Positions 10,139 through 19,947 of a stretch of 64,000 bases of DNA are shown here, piece by piece. Source of the stretch: Flectonema sp. DT1601 (taxonomy: Eukaryota > Euglenozoa > Diplonemea > Diplonemida > Diplonemidae); contig OZ025813.1 in NCBI GenBank assembly GCA_964019425.1, positions 434,001-498,000 of the forward strand. Reading direction: 5' to 3'. Position 1 is the first letter of the stretch, and every line of letters starts with the position of its first letter. The notes beneath the pieces are model-generated. The model was not told the origin of the DNA. It ran no database searches and saw nothing but the letters and a program-made list of their open reading frames with translations. Made by a program: the position numbers and the translations under genes.

Positions 10139-11285
10139 CTACTGATTCTGAGCCTTCCAGTCGACTTCCTCAGCAGTCAGCTCGTGAGTATCACGCTCAT
10201 GAAGAAGCATTTCCTGAGCATCTGCTTCTTCCTTAGAGAGCTGCGCCTTCTCATCGTATACCTGAAGTTCAGCGTTTGCAACAATGTTCTTCTTGCTGTA
10301 CGCTTCCAACTCGATGTTTCTGAAAGTAACGATCTTCTCTGCACGGTCCTTTGACTGCTTCACCTTCACAGCGCACAAGGACAACAACATAGGAACTATC
10401 AACATACTAACAACTCCCATGATGAGCGGCATCAGAAGTCTCTGCGACTTGTGTCCGCGCTGTATTTGTTAATGTAATTAATGTACCGATTCGTAACAAG
10501 AAGGGTTTTTAAAAATAATAAAATAAACATACCCCCTGAACAGGCTCTAACTGCTCAGTGATAAATGCGGCATTTTGCTCAACCCAAATAGAGTCCATGT
10601 TGATATCACAGGCTGGGTATAAGTCTCTCAGAACTACGATCACGCCTTCAAATTCTCTCGCAATCTTAATAGGGACGACGATAGAGGCACGTACAAAGAC
10701 GTTCCAGTATGATGGATCACTCTGTATTAATTTTGTTTAGAAACATGATTACATACACTAAAAAACTACATTACTATAAGTAAAATAAAATCATACGTTG
10801 CGCTCGTCACGTCTGACGAATCCCTTGGCGGTGGATTCAAGAACTCTATCAAATGTGATGTTGTTGAACATCGAGCGGGTTGTTTCATGAGCTGGATGCT
10901 CATTGTTATTAATAGCTAATAAATAATAGATATTCTGCACGGCACGAGTAAGATCTCCATTTGGTCTGATTGACTGCAAGTAAGTTGTTAGCAGGGTTCT
11001 CTCTGCCATCGCCACGGTATTGTAAGAATTTGCGAGGGCAGTTCTAAATGCGAGACGATCCCACAAACCGTTTCCGTTGCTCTGGAAAGCAGATGACTCG
11101 CAGGTCATATAAAAAGAAAAGTTGTTCACAACAATTGGAAAACTCAATTCGAGAGAACTCAGAGTAGTATTATCACCGATTACTGCATACGGGATTAACT
11201 CAACTTCTCTGTTCTCTGTGTTGTGAGAACTGTCAGCTAACGCACTCGCTACAACTCCCGCCAATACCGCAGCCAACTTCATCAT
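10139..11285 (-). CDS. Unknown type I membrane protein, three exons
   Basis: I do not recognise the family. Exons are 11285-10797, 10721-10533 and 10459-10139, joined at phase 0 by introns of 75 and 73 nt. Both introns start GTATG and end ACAG, and the joined product is 332 residues. It opens with a clear signal peptide (MMKLAAVLAGVVASALA). A lumenal or extracellular domain of about 215 residues with NNF, NIT-type glycosylation sites and two visible Cys follows. One transmembrane segment comes next (LIMGVVSMLIVPMLLSL), then a charged, Glu/Lys-rich cytoplasmic tail of about 80 residues likely to be helical. The start is the Met pair at the signal peptide; upstream in-frame sequence is Tyr/Phe-rich leader. 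Confidence 0.75.
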
Positions 11286-11529
11286 CTTTTTCGTGAAAGC
11301 CTTATCACTGTTGGGAATGTAATAAAATATAAAACAATACAACGAACAATTTTTAAACATCAAAAAAACATCATATAAAAAAGAAACGATACAATACAAG
11401 TTCATAGCCGTGCAGATATTTTATAAGAGTGAGAGAGAGGGTAGCAAATCCTAGAGTACAACGTAGAGAATCTAAATACAGCGAGGAGGTTTGTTTTTTT
11501 TTTTTTTTGTACTGATGGAGTGACCGTAC

Positions 11530-13437
11530 TTAACTTCGATCCTCTCCGTACGTACCATAAACAGAAGAAGAACCATTACATATTGAACCAATCACCTCCT
11601 TTGGTAAAGGAGCTAACGGCTGTGTTAATAAGTGTCTATCAATTGCAAGCAGTCGCTTTAAACTAGCTTGATCCTTACCAGCATGAGCTATTGTGTCCTG
11701 TAACCTTGACAACTCCAAAGATAGATGGCTGTGCTTCTTGTTGTAGGTCTCAACTGCAGAGTCAAGGGTGGCATATTCTTTTTCAAGAGCGGCACAGACC
11801 TGTTTGGTAATTAGTTGTGTGTTGTTAATATATTTCTTTTTGAGAATGAATAAAGAAAATGTTGTCATACCTTGTCGTGGTCTTCATTCAAGAGAGGACG
11901 TTGTTGACGAAGACGAAGCCTTTTACAAACAATATCTCTTTCTCTACAACGCTCATCAATACCATTCTTTAGAAGTGAGGCTTGAGAATGAGCTCTCCTG
12001 TGTTCTTCTTCGAGAGTCGTCGCTCTTGAGTTCGCTGTCGCAATTGCTCGTTCACTCATTTTTGTTGAGTGCCGTAGAGCCCTCGTTATCTTGTCAGCAG
12101 TCGGTTTATTCGTTTGTTCCATTGTGATGATCTGTCTTTTATATAACTTACGACAGGCAACAGCTCTATTTAAAACTGACCCAGAGCTTTCAAGTGTACG
12201 TTCAGGGTTACCTGTTAAAATGTTTTATTGGTAAGAAGTAAAGACAGGTGATTCCATTAATTTATTATAATGTTAAGAACATACCATGAAGTCTGCTTGC
12301 TTCTCCTTCTTCAGTACCATCGAAGGTGTGACTTGGATCACACAATGCATCAACTCGCTGACCATCTCTGACGAGTGAGAGTTCTTGTTCAAGGATGTGG
12401 TTTAGGTTTTGGAGATCTGATTGTTGTTTTTTGATGTCATTCATCATCTTTTTAAGATTCTCAGCCGACTTTAACAACTCCTGCTCCTGTTCCTTCAAAG
12501 TAATGTCTACCTGGTCTGCTTTAGGACGCTCTGCTCCCATTCTCAACTTTTGCATTTTTTTTATTTTTGAAAGACCTCCATCACCAAGCTTAATTTCCAA
12601 AATCTCAGACACAAAACCATAAACTCTATCTTGCACAGTTATTTCTGATTCGGTGTCTTCTTTTGCCTGTTTTGTGGAAGGGTTCTTTTTCTTGCCTCAA
12701 GAAAAAGAGAAAAAAAAAGAATAGAAAAAAACGCTGTACATACCTTTTGAAGGGAATCTCCAAGTTTTTTCATTTCTGTGGTTTTTCGACGTAAGGCCTC
12801 AGCTGTGTGATCGCGTGAGGAATCTAATTTACGAGATGTTTGTCCAACAGTTCTTTGTGATGACATGCGCAAGTTACTAATGTGAGCTGTGGTTTTTTTA
12901 TTTTTTGTTATTGTTACGAAAGTCAATCATCCAATCTATGTATTTATGATTTTATTAAAAACAATTCAAACCTGTATGAGTATCCGCCTTAACATTAGTA
13001 TACGGTGATAGAACTGGTGGGGAATGTATTTCATACTCGACGTCATACTGAGAATTGATGTCTGGTGATTGTTGAGATTGATTTCGCTTATTCGAAAAGG
13101 AAGCACTTTTTGGAGTTGATTGCGGATGTGCTACACTTGCTAGAAAGTTAGGTGATCGAGAATGAGAACGAGCCCATTGCTCTTCCTCATTATCATCAAC
13201 CAGCTGAATAACATCGTGTTGCATGAGAACCGGAATAGGACTCACAGAACAACCTCTCTTCCCATCATGTCGTATTGACCAGATGCTATGCATTGGAGTG
13301 GTGACACTCTTACTTCTCTGCTCGCTAGGGCGTCTGAATTTCTTCAGAACCCTAGAATCATACTGATCAGCCATTTTATTTAAATACGAAGGAAGCCGAT
13401 TACATAACGGATTATCAACCCGTGTAGTGAAAGCCAT
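11530..13437 (-). CDS. Tektin-like coiled-coil protein, five exons
   Basis: Exons 13437-12972, 12886-12744, 12666-12285, 12211-11871 and 11799-11530 join with consistent phases to a 533-residue protein. Introns are 71-85 nt; four begin GTATG or GTTTG in a GT-AG frame. After a disordered N-terminal 150 residues the protein is long coiled coil. Two segments resemble the paired halves of tektins: RMGAERPKADQVDITLKE followed by a helix and LEQELSLVRDGQRVDALC, and later RLRQQRPLLNEDHDKV followed by a helix and SLKRLLAIDRHLL. Each has the RP...(30-40 residues)...L-basic-D spacing of the tektin repeat. Tektins are filaments inside doublet microtubules of cilia. A related coiled-coil axonemal protein is the main alternative. 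Acceptor TTTCTTCAG lies about 14 nt before the ATG. Confidence 0.6.
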
Positions 13438-13609
13438 AGTGTGACTGAAATCTGAAGAAAGAGAAGGTTCATCTCTCTTGTTAAGACAATTCAAAAAAAA
13501 GAAAACTCACTCATCAGGATAGCGATAAGGTACGTAATATTAACAATACAGCTATATTAGGATTTCAAAGAGTAATTGTTATACCTTTATTAAAGCCCGT
13601 CTAGAAATG

Positions 13610-14142
13610 CTATCGTCGTCCGTGGACTACTTCATTTTGCTTACTAATACCAACTTCGTTATGTGTATATTGACGGAAGGTTGCTTTTGTTTTCTTCTCT
13701 GAGTATCCCTTGGAATTTCCACTGATACGCTTTCCCTGTTTTTTTTTTTCTTTCTTTTTTTGTACAGTTGCGCATAAATAAAACAATTATCAATTCAACA
13801 TAATAACAAACCTTTGAGCTTCCGAATCCCTGCATTCCCATTATTTGAGATAGCATCATATTCTGTTTGGTGTTAAGTTCGAATCCGTGAAGTTATTATT
13901 AATGAGGATGTTGAATGGCATACCTCTTCCTCAACGTCTACTTCGTTGTGATTTATTTTACCTCCCGAGGTTATCTTTTTCTCGTCTCGTTCTTTTTTTG
14001 ATTCTTCTTCGTCTCTGTCTCGTCTTCTGCTTTTTGGTTCACCGCGATCGGTGGTACTTCTCTGATCTCTTCTGTCCCTGTCCCCATCCCTATCTCTGTC
14101 CCTGTCCCTATCTCTGTCTCTGTCGTCATCACGACGGCCCAT
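13610..14142 (-). CDS. SNRNP27: U4/U6.U5 tri-snRNP 27 kDa protein (SNRNP27)
   Basis: Exons 14142-13924, 13862-13812 and 13735-13610, all phase 0, with introns of 61 and 76 nt (5' ends GTATG and GTTTG), give a protein of about 131 residues. The N-terminus is an Arg/Asp dipeptide-rich RS-like tail (MGRRDDDRDRDRDRD). The conserved C-terminal domain of the family (DUF1777) is only seen when the exons are joined: MMLSQIMGMQGFGSSK, then GKRISGN, then TFRQYTHN. These match the MGF-xSF-TKGK-V-N and K-YRQYMN pattern of the human protein. The human C-terminal RKGGFNRPLDFIA is not conserved; the end here is different. Role: component of the spliceosomal tri-snRNP, consistent with an intron-bearing genome. 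The middle exon is only 51 nt. Confidence 0.85.
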
Positions 14143-14576
14143 CTTAAATGGTTTATAAATCTGATTGATTGGTTTTATTTTTCACGATGAGGTCAACAGA
14201 TTGAGGCATTGAAGAGAAGAAAAAGAAAAAAAAGAAGAATTATCACGCCGATCACTATCTCCTTTATATTTCACCTCCAGTTATGTGTTCCTATTCAGAA
14301 GATAATATCAGAGTTGCTGTAAAGATAAAAGAAAAATTATAAAAACCTTACTCTTTTCCATCACTGTATTTTACAACAATGAAGAAAAGAAAAAGATTAA
14401 TGTGATTGGTGAAAGCTGAACTAAACTACTGAGCGTTGTTTCTTTTTTCTTTTTCTTTTTTTTTTTTTTTGTTTTCATTCTCTTGTTTACTACCGTACAC
14501 GCAAGGTACTTACACAAAGAAAACAGGTTGAAAGAAACCCCATCAGACTAAAAGAAAACAACTATCAGTTGCTAAC
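14143..14576. other. Intergenic region upstream of SNRNP27
   Basis: Holds the putative acceptor of SNRNP27 (AATCAATCAG about 20 nt before the ATG), A/G-rich and poly(T) tracts at 14445-14470, and the 3' flank of the first L38 copy. No reading frame of note. Confidence 0.6.
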
Positions 14577-14810
14577 CTAGTTCGACTTCTTGCTGCTCTT
14601 CTCAATTACCTCAACTGGAACAGAAGGGTGGATCGAGTCCTTAATCTTGTTAGCCTTACGTCCATCCTTAACGACGAGGGTGTACAAGAATCTCGAGCAT
14701 CTGACCTTGAACTTGGTGTTGTCAGTGTTCTTCTTGACCTTCACCTTCTTTGCGTCACTTCTGGAGCAGATGTCCAAAAACTGCTTGAGGTCACGGAGTT
14801 CCTTTGGCAT
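14577..14810 (-). CDS. RPL38: Ribosomal protein L38 (eL38), copy 1
   Basis: A 77-residue intronless cytosolic large-subunit protein. The family core is obvious: PKELRDLKQFLD, then ARKxAK-like SRSDAKKVKVKKN, KFKVRCSRFLYTLVV and a Lys-rich end. The usual length is about 70 residues; the extra residues are the C-terminal SSKKSN. The protein is identical in four copies at 14577, 15165, 15614 and 16375. This copy differs upstream: the ATG follows a poly(A) leader instead of the cttaacaATG context shared by the other three. A candidate acceptor CCCAATCAG lies upstream, and the intervening leader is unrelated to the others. This suggests the flank was replaced while the coding sequence stayed homogenised. 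Stop TAG. Confidence 0.97.
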   Translation of the reverse strand: MPKELRDLKQFLDICSRSDAKKVKVKKNTDNTKFKVRCSRFLYTLVVKDGRKANKIKDSIHPSVPVEVIEKSSKKSN

Positions 14811-15164
14811 TTTTTTTTTGTTTTGATAAGCACCAATCTGATTGGGAAGTAGAGCAAATTATTATGAACGAAAGTCGATTGACTCGACGAAGAAGATAAA
14901 CGTTCCAAAGTAATTTTTTTTTCTGCACCAGCTGCCATTACCACAACAAACCTTTCTGGATAAATAAATAATATTATCTCCAAACTCACAAGCTAGTTAA
15001 TATCGCAAAAAGAACCGTACAGGTATGTGACACTCTACTTTACCCCTGTTTTCTTCTTTTTTTTTTTTTTTTTACTTTTTTCCATTTTTTTTCATTTAAC
15101 TGATAACAACATCAAGACATTAGCTCAAGCGGAACTGAAACAATGAAGAGAATGGGCGCAAGAC
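14811..15164. other. Spacer between L38 copies 1 and 2
   Basis: Contains the copy 1 leader and a poly(T) tract at 15056-15074. A minus-strand open frame through 14741-14989 has no recognisable domain and overlaps the ribosomal gene out of frame, so I do not call it. Confidence 0.6.
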
Positions 15165-15398
15165 CTAGTTCGACTTCTTGCTGCTCTTCTCAATTACCTC
15201 AACTGGAACAGAAGGGTGGATCGAGTCCTTAATCTTGTTAGCCTTACGCCCATCCTTAACGACGAGGGTGTACAAGAATCTCGAGCATCTGACCTTGAAC
15301 TTGGTGTTGTCAGTGTTCTTCTTGACCTTCACCTTCTTTGCGTCACTTCTGGAGCAGATGTCCAAAAACTGCTTGAGGTCACGGAGTTCCTTTGGCAT
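15165..15398 (-). CDS. RPL38: Ribosomal protein L38 (eL38), copy 2
   Basis: Encodes the same 77 residues as the other copies. At nucleotide level it differs from copy 1 by a silent change near 15249 (gcccatcc versus gtccatcc). The leader is 18 nt from a CCCCACAG acceptor to the ATG and ends cttaacaATG, as in copies 3 and 4. Near-identity of coding sequence with unrelated 3' flanks points to recent tandem duplication or ongoing gene conversion. Confidence 0.97.
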   Translation of the reverse strand: MPKELRDLKQFLDICSRSDAKKVKVKKNTDNTKFKVRCSRFLYTLVVKDGRKANKIKDSIHPSVPVEVIEKSSKKSN

Positions 15399-15428
15399 TG
15401 TTAAGTCTTGGTCCGGCTGTGGGGTGAA
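15399..15428 (-). promoter_or_regulatory. Predicted trans-splice acceptor and leader of L38 copy 2
   Basis: On the minus strand the CACCCCACAG motif ends at 15417, leaving an 18-nt leader before the ATG at 15398. The same arrangement is seen in copies 3 and 4. I infer a spliced-leader acceptor; a cis-spliced 5' UTR intron is the alternative. Confidence 0.55.
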
Positions 15429-15613
15429 TTATAAAATATTAACAACACAAGACACATATTCTGTATAAATGTATAAATCGTCACGCTACCAACCTACACG
15501 CACCAAATGATAATACACAATAATGAAATGATTAGCTAGTGGTAGTACTTACTGAATACAGAGTTTGAGTTTTCCTTTTCTCAGTTTCCCGCTGTCGACG
15601 TAATGAACAGGAC

Positions 15614-15847
15614 CTAGTTCGACTTCTTGCTGCTCTTCTCAATTACCTCAACTGGAACAGAAGGGTGGATCGAGTCCTTAATCTTGTTAGCCTTACGTCC
15701 ATCCTTAACGACGAGGGTGTACAAGAATCTCGAGCATCTGACCTTGAACTTGGTGTTATCAGTGTTCTTCTTGACCTTTACTTTCTTTGCGTCACTTCTG
15801 GAGCAGATGTCCAAAAACTGCTTGAGGTCACGGAGTTCCTTTGGCAT
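15614..15847 (-). CDS. RPL38: Ribosomal protein L38 (eL38), copy 3
   Basis: Encodes the identical 77-residue protein. It carries several silent differences from the other copies (for example gttatcagtg near 15757 and ctttactttc near 15777), so it is the most diverged of the four at nucleotide level. The leader from acceptor CCCCACAG to ATG is 18 nt and is closely similar to that of copy 2, including the conserved cttaaca just before the ATG. Confidence 0.97.
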   Translation of the reverse strand: MPKELRDLKQFLDICSRSDAKKVKVKKNTDNTKFKVRCSRFLYTLVVKDGRKANKIKDSIHPSVPVEVIEKSSKKSN

Positions 15848-15877
15848 TGTTAAGTTTTAGTTCAGCTGTGGGGCGAT
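15848..15877 (-). promoter_or_regulatory. Predicted trans-splice acceptor and leader of L38 copy 3
   Basis: The minus strand reads CGCCCCACAG ending at 15866, then an 18-nt leader to the ATG at 15847. It aligns with the acceptor of copy 2 over about 25 nt while sequence further upstream differs. Confidence 0.55.
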
Positions 15878-16374
15878 ATATAAAAGTTATTACCTGACGA
15901 GCGCATTCTGTTAAACGAGCAGTTCATTAACAAATTACTCAAAGCCATTCACGCGCTAGGTCTCAGTAGTGTTAAGACGTATTAACTCACTGAAGGTAAC
16001 CTGTTTTAAGAAAAGTATAAATAAAATAAGTACATCGAAAGTAACCACCACGGTACACAGCGCTTGCATTTAGCGCATAAGCATTTCCCCCCCATTTTTG
16101 TTCACCTTGAAATGATGCTGCAGTGTTTTAACTCTTTTTTTTGTTCTTTTTTTTTTTTCCCACTTTTTATTTCTTTTTCAAACATTTCTCTGAGACGTTC
16201 GTGGCTGCAACGAGCGACTCACACCTATTTATTCGATGCCTTGGATTTGATATGATAGGAGCGAACATTCATCACTTTGTTATAAAGTTTTTTAACGAAA
16301 GGATGATTGAAGTAACTGTGTGCACTCCTCTGTAGCATCGGGGGGAATGCAATTAGTGAATTTCCTTTGATTGT
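15848..16374. other. Spacer between L38 copies 3 and 4
   Basis: Poly(T)-rich around 16133-16180. No gene and no copy of the named repeat families seen. It includes the leader of copy 3 and the 3' flank of copy 4. Confidence 0.6.
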
Positions 16375-16608
16375 TTAGTTCGACTTCTTGCTGCTCTTCT
16401 CAATTACCTCAACTGGAACAGAAGGGTGGATCGAGTCCTTAATCTTGTTAGCCTTACGTCCATCCTTAACGACGAGGGTGTACAAGAATCTCGAGCATCT
16501 GACCTTGAACTTGGTGTTGTCAGTGTTCTTCTTGACCTTCACCTTCTTTGCGTCACTTCTGGAGCAGATGTCCAAAAACTGCTTGAGGTCACGGAGTTCC
16601 TTTGGCAT
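16375..16608 (-). CDS. RPL38: Ribosomal protein L38 (eL38), copy 4
   Basis: First of the four in transcription order. The 77-residue product is identical to the rest. The leader is about 16 nt from acceptor TCCATTCAG to ATG and ends aacttaacaATG. The frame is open for 19 more codons upstream, but that extension crosses the predicted acceptor and is absent in the other copies, so the internal MPKEL start is right. Confidence 0.97.
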   Translation of the reverse strand: MPKELRDLKQFLDICSRSDAKKVKVKKNTDNTKFKVRCSRFLYTLVVKDGRKANKIKDSIHPSVPVEVIEKSSKKSN

Positions 16609-16634
16609 TGTTAAGTTGTTGCAGCTGAATGGAA
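16609..16634 (-). promoter_or_regulatory. Predicted trans-splice acceptor and leader of L38 copy 4
   Basis: TTTCCATTCAG ends at 16625 on the minus strand, leaving 16 nt before the ATG. Sequence upstream of the AG has no similarity to copies 2 and 3, while the leader itself does. Confidence 0.5.
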
Positions 16635-17191
16635 ACATAAATATAAAACAAGAAGCCACAACCACTATAAGCTATTCGACAGAGAGTCCTACCTTCGATA
16701 ACATAATCAATGAACTGAACTGAGTGAGAGATACCATTTGAAAGATTATTTTATATAATTCATCAGTTGTATTTAACAACTTACAAGATCAAGAACTAAT
16801 AAAGAGAGAGAGAGACAAGGGATACAGTTGAAGTAGCAGTACAATAGACATGTTTTGGGAGGATGGGAATCACTTCATTCGTCGTACACACTGACTAGGT
16901 ACATGAATTAACTAATTTTTTTTTTTCTTTTTTTTTTCGTTTCTTTTGTTTTACGTTTCGTTTGAAAGAAATAGAAGAGAAAAAAAAAAAGAAAAAAAAA
17001 ATCACAGACTCTTCACTTTTCACTAGAAACTTTAGTTTGCTTCTGAGAACGTATGCGGGACTTGCATGGAGGAGTGACTAACTGTATTCACTCTCTACCA
17101 ATCAACCGATCGCTGGACGCCCAGGGGTGGTAAAAATAAAATGCCGTAATGAACAACGAAAACAAACAATCTAAAAAATAAAACTAAATAT

Positions 17192-17227
<36 letters not shown>

Positions 17228-17381
17228 GGGAAGGGGGGCGGTGGCAGTGGCGACTGGGTAGAATACGGGATTGACAAGCACCGTTCACTATTTTAATCAT
17301 TTGAATTTTCACTCTAATCCTAAAGAATGAATTATTATATTTATTTTATCGAAGTGTAGCAGGTATCTGAAATAATTATAT
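16609..17381. other. Intergenic region, homopolymer and G-rich tract
   Basis: Contains a poly(A) run at about 17193-17224 followed directly by a G-rich block (17225-17245). No gene seen. Includes the L38 copy 4 leader and the 3' UTR of the BILBO1-like gene. Confidence 0.65.
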
Positions 17382-19088
17382 TTATTGCGATCTTCCTGTT
17401 GTTGTTTGAAATGTTTTGTGCTCATTTCGTAGTCTTGCTTCCTCTTGTTCGAGGTTCAGCCGTTGCTGACGGAGGCGGATTTCCTGTTCGAGCATTGGAA
17501 GTTCATTCTCCTCGTCAGCATCACGTTTTACTTCGTGACTGTTGATTTCTTCAGTTAGTATCTTCAGCTCTGCTTCACGCTGCTGTAAATTGTGTGCTGA
17601 GTCTGCTGCGTAGTCGTGATGCTTTACTTCAGAATCTACAACAACTCTGAGCTCCTGTTCTTCTTCTTCGAGACGAAGAAGTTCTCGATTGACCTCATCA
17701 CGAGATTGAAGGTGGCCAACTCCACACTCCTCTTCGCGATTTTGAGCTGTTGCGAGAGCCTGCTCTGATACGGATAATTTATCCATCGCAAACTGTGTCA
17801 ATCCCATCGCTTCTTCGTGTCCTCCGTTTGCATCTTCGAGAGAACGCTGGCGGTTGTCTTGTTCAACACAACCAGCTTCTTCACGTTCGCGTTGATTTGC
17901 GAGGGCATCTTCTGCTTCCTGAAGCATCCTGCGAAGCTCTTCAACTCTACGTTCGGCCTGAAGAGTTTCCTGCTGTAGCTGAGAAACACATTGCTGTTGT
18001 TCATTAAGTCTTGACGTCGCTAATTGAACAGATTCTAATTGTTTCCTCTGTTGGTCTTGCGTGTGAGCGACTTCACCAGCACGTTGGCCAACAGTACCTC
18101 TGGCGCGTTCAGTTTCCTGTCTGGAAGCGTCAAGAATGGCCTTTGAATCTCTTTCTTTCGCCTTCGCGTCGTCAACACGACCTTGCTGTTGGGCAACGCG
18201 ATCTCTTGCAGCCTGTGTTGCCTTCTCTGCTTCAGAAACACCATGCTGAATGCGTAAGTGGGATTCTTCCAGGTCTGTCATTCTCTTCCTCATGTCCTCC
18301 AGGGCATGTTCGAATTCCTTCGATTTCCAAAAGTCTTTTAATCTCGAATGCAAGGAATCGATCATCGTCGGGTACGTTTCAGAGAAACGTTGCCATTCCG
18401 GATAACTAATAAGGTCATCCTGGTTAGCATCAGCTTGATGAAATAAACTTGTTGTGACTGCTGGATCTAATTTTACTCTAACCATAGCAAGCATACTCCG
18501 AAAAGCCTCATCGTCAGCAGTGCTAGAAGCTTCACCAAGCATGGCGTTGAATACAATTCTGACTTTGTCAGCATAAGAGGCAACAGCTGAAACAGGACTT
18601 AGTGAAGCCGCAACAGGAACAGGTGCAGCAGCAACCGACATAGCTCTAGGCGGGGTTTCATGGATGACAGCTCCAGTTCTGACTCTTGAAGGAGAGAGTG
18701 ACTTTCTAATTGCAACGGGAGATAATGATTTTCTTTGATTCACTGGACTATGAGCCGCAACTGATACTGGTGCCTGGTAAGTTGCAATAGGCGGCTTAAC
18801 AGCTGTTGGAATAGGTGCCTGAGATTCATGCATTTTGTTATCCTTTTGGAAGACGTACAATTGACATCCGTCTCTTAGCTGACTGTGAGATCTCAACTGC
18901 TCCCAAGTTCCTTTCACAGAATGAAATATTTGTATGTAATGCAAGCTGAACCCTCCCCTTCCTATTAATGCTCCAAACACATTCGAGCACTTGTTTTTTA
19001 ATTCGCTCAAAGAAGGAGTTCTTACAAAGTCTAATTCGTAGTTGATTTTATTCCCAAAAATATCACATGCAGCCTTGTAGGTCACCAT
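17382..19088 (-). CDS. BILBO1-like flagellar pocket collar protein
   Basis: A 568-residue protein matching BILBO1 in order and size (Trypanosoma BILBO1 is 587 residues). Residues 1-85 match its N-terminal globular domain: CDIFGNKINYELDF, PSLSEL and GCQLYVFQ correspond to the DIFNNKVNFELSF, PSISEL and CQLYVFQ segments of the trypanosome protein. Residues about 90-170 are a Pro/Ser-rich linker. An EF-hand region follows with one good loop, DANQDDLISYPE (220-231). Residues about 258-565 are continuous coiled coil. BILBO1 assembles into filaments of the collar around the neck of the flagellar pocket. The start is the Met of MVTYKAAC, 10 nt after a CCTTCCTATAG acceptor. A second EF-hand, present in trypanosomes, is not clear here. 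No introns. Confidence 0.85.
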   Translation of the reverse strand: MVTYKAACDIFGNKINYELDFVRTPSLSELKNKCSNVFGALIGRGGFSLHYIQIFHSVKGTWEQLRSHSQLRDGCQLYVFQKDNKMHESQAPIPTAVKPPIATYQAPVSVAAHSPVNQRKSLSPVAIRKSLSPSRVRTGAVIHETPPRAMSVAAAPVPVAASLSPVSAVASYADKVRIVFNAMLGEASSTADDEAFRSMLAMVRVKLDPAVTTSLFHQADANQDDLISYPEWQRFSETYPTMIDSLHSRLKDFWKSKEFEHALEDMRKRMTDLEESHLRIQHGVSEAEKATQAARDRVAQQQGRVDDAKAKERDSKAILDASRQETERARGTVGQRAGEVAHTQDQQRKQLESVQLATSRLNEQQQCVSQLQQETLQAERRVEELRRMLQEAEDALANQREREEAGCVEQDNRQRSLEDANGGHEEAMGLTQFAMDKLSVSEQALATAQNREEECGVGHLQSRDEVNRELLRLEEEEQELRVVVDSEVKHHDYAADSAHNLQQREAELKILTEEINSHEVKRDADEENELPMLEQEIRLRQQRLNLEQEEARLRNEHKTFQTTTGRSQ

Positions 19089-19947
19089 CTTTATTATTCT
19101 ATAGGAAGGCACTCTGGTCGGGTTTTTTGAAAAGTAGATTGAATTTATAACATATACGGAAGGGAAAAAAAAACTATCTAAGCACATAATCTCATTCTGT
19201 GATGTTGCTGAGAAAATGAAACAAACAAATAAAGACGAAGATATAGTTTTATAATTATTATTATTATTTTTTTTTTTTTTTCAATTCACTATTCCAGTCC
19301 AAAAAAAAAAAAATTGTACGGGTATGGGGGTTTTTGGATAGAAAGAAATAAAATTTTGCAATTAAACAACACCTGTCCACACTAATGCATGAAGGGGGGT
19401 TGAATAGGGCAATAAAATTATTTATTTATTTTTTTTTTTTTTTTTTCAATCGGAATCAAAACAACCCACCCTGTATTGGATAATATAATACTATTTCTAC
19501 AGAAGCTCCTTACAGGGAAGGGAGGAAGGAACGTATATAAAAAAAAATTAAAAAAAAAAGATATAAAAAAATAAAAATAAAACCTTTCCACCTCAGACAA
19601 AACTAACAACTCGCTCAAATAGCAAGAGAAGTAAGCAATTCATTGCAATCAACAGTCCTCATCACGATGTTAAGTTATAAAAGTTTACCATCTTCTTCAA
19701 GATGGGAATAGCCTCATTACGAGTCTTGTCTGAAATCCAATAAGTCATTTTGGTTAGAAGGGAATGTTATAAAATCCCACCTGACTACTTCCCCGACGGG
19801 ATGTACATGATTTCATATCAACTGTCTGGTGTATCATTGCGTCTAACTGGTGGACAGAATACGCGAGTGACGCTAGTCATGTTCCCCTGTTAAAAGGGTT
19901 TTTTTTTTTAATACAAAAACAGATCCAAAACTCATAACTGCATGGTA
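19089..19947. other. Intergenic region with one tiny unsupported frame
   Basis: Poly(T)/(A) blocks near 19264-19310 and 19430-19575, plus a tgaaggggggttgaat motif at 19391 like those bordering repeat C. A 28-codon minus-strand frame at 19662-19748 (begins MTYWISDKTRNEAIPILKKM) has a pyrimidine-rich upstream stretch and looks protein-like, but I cannot assign it. Confidence 0.5.

Noticed and set aside
13875-13890. gttcgaatcc, a tRNA B-box-like word
   Set aside because: It sits inside a SNRNP27 intron with no A box, acceptor stem or cloverleaf around it.
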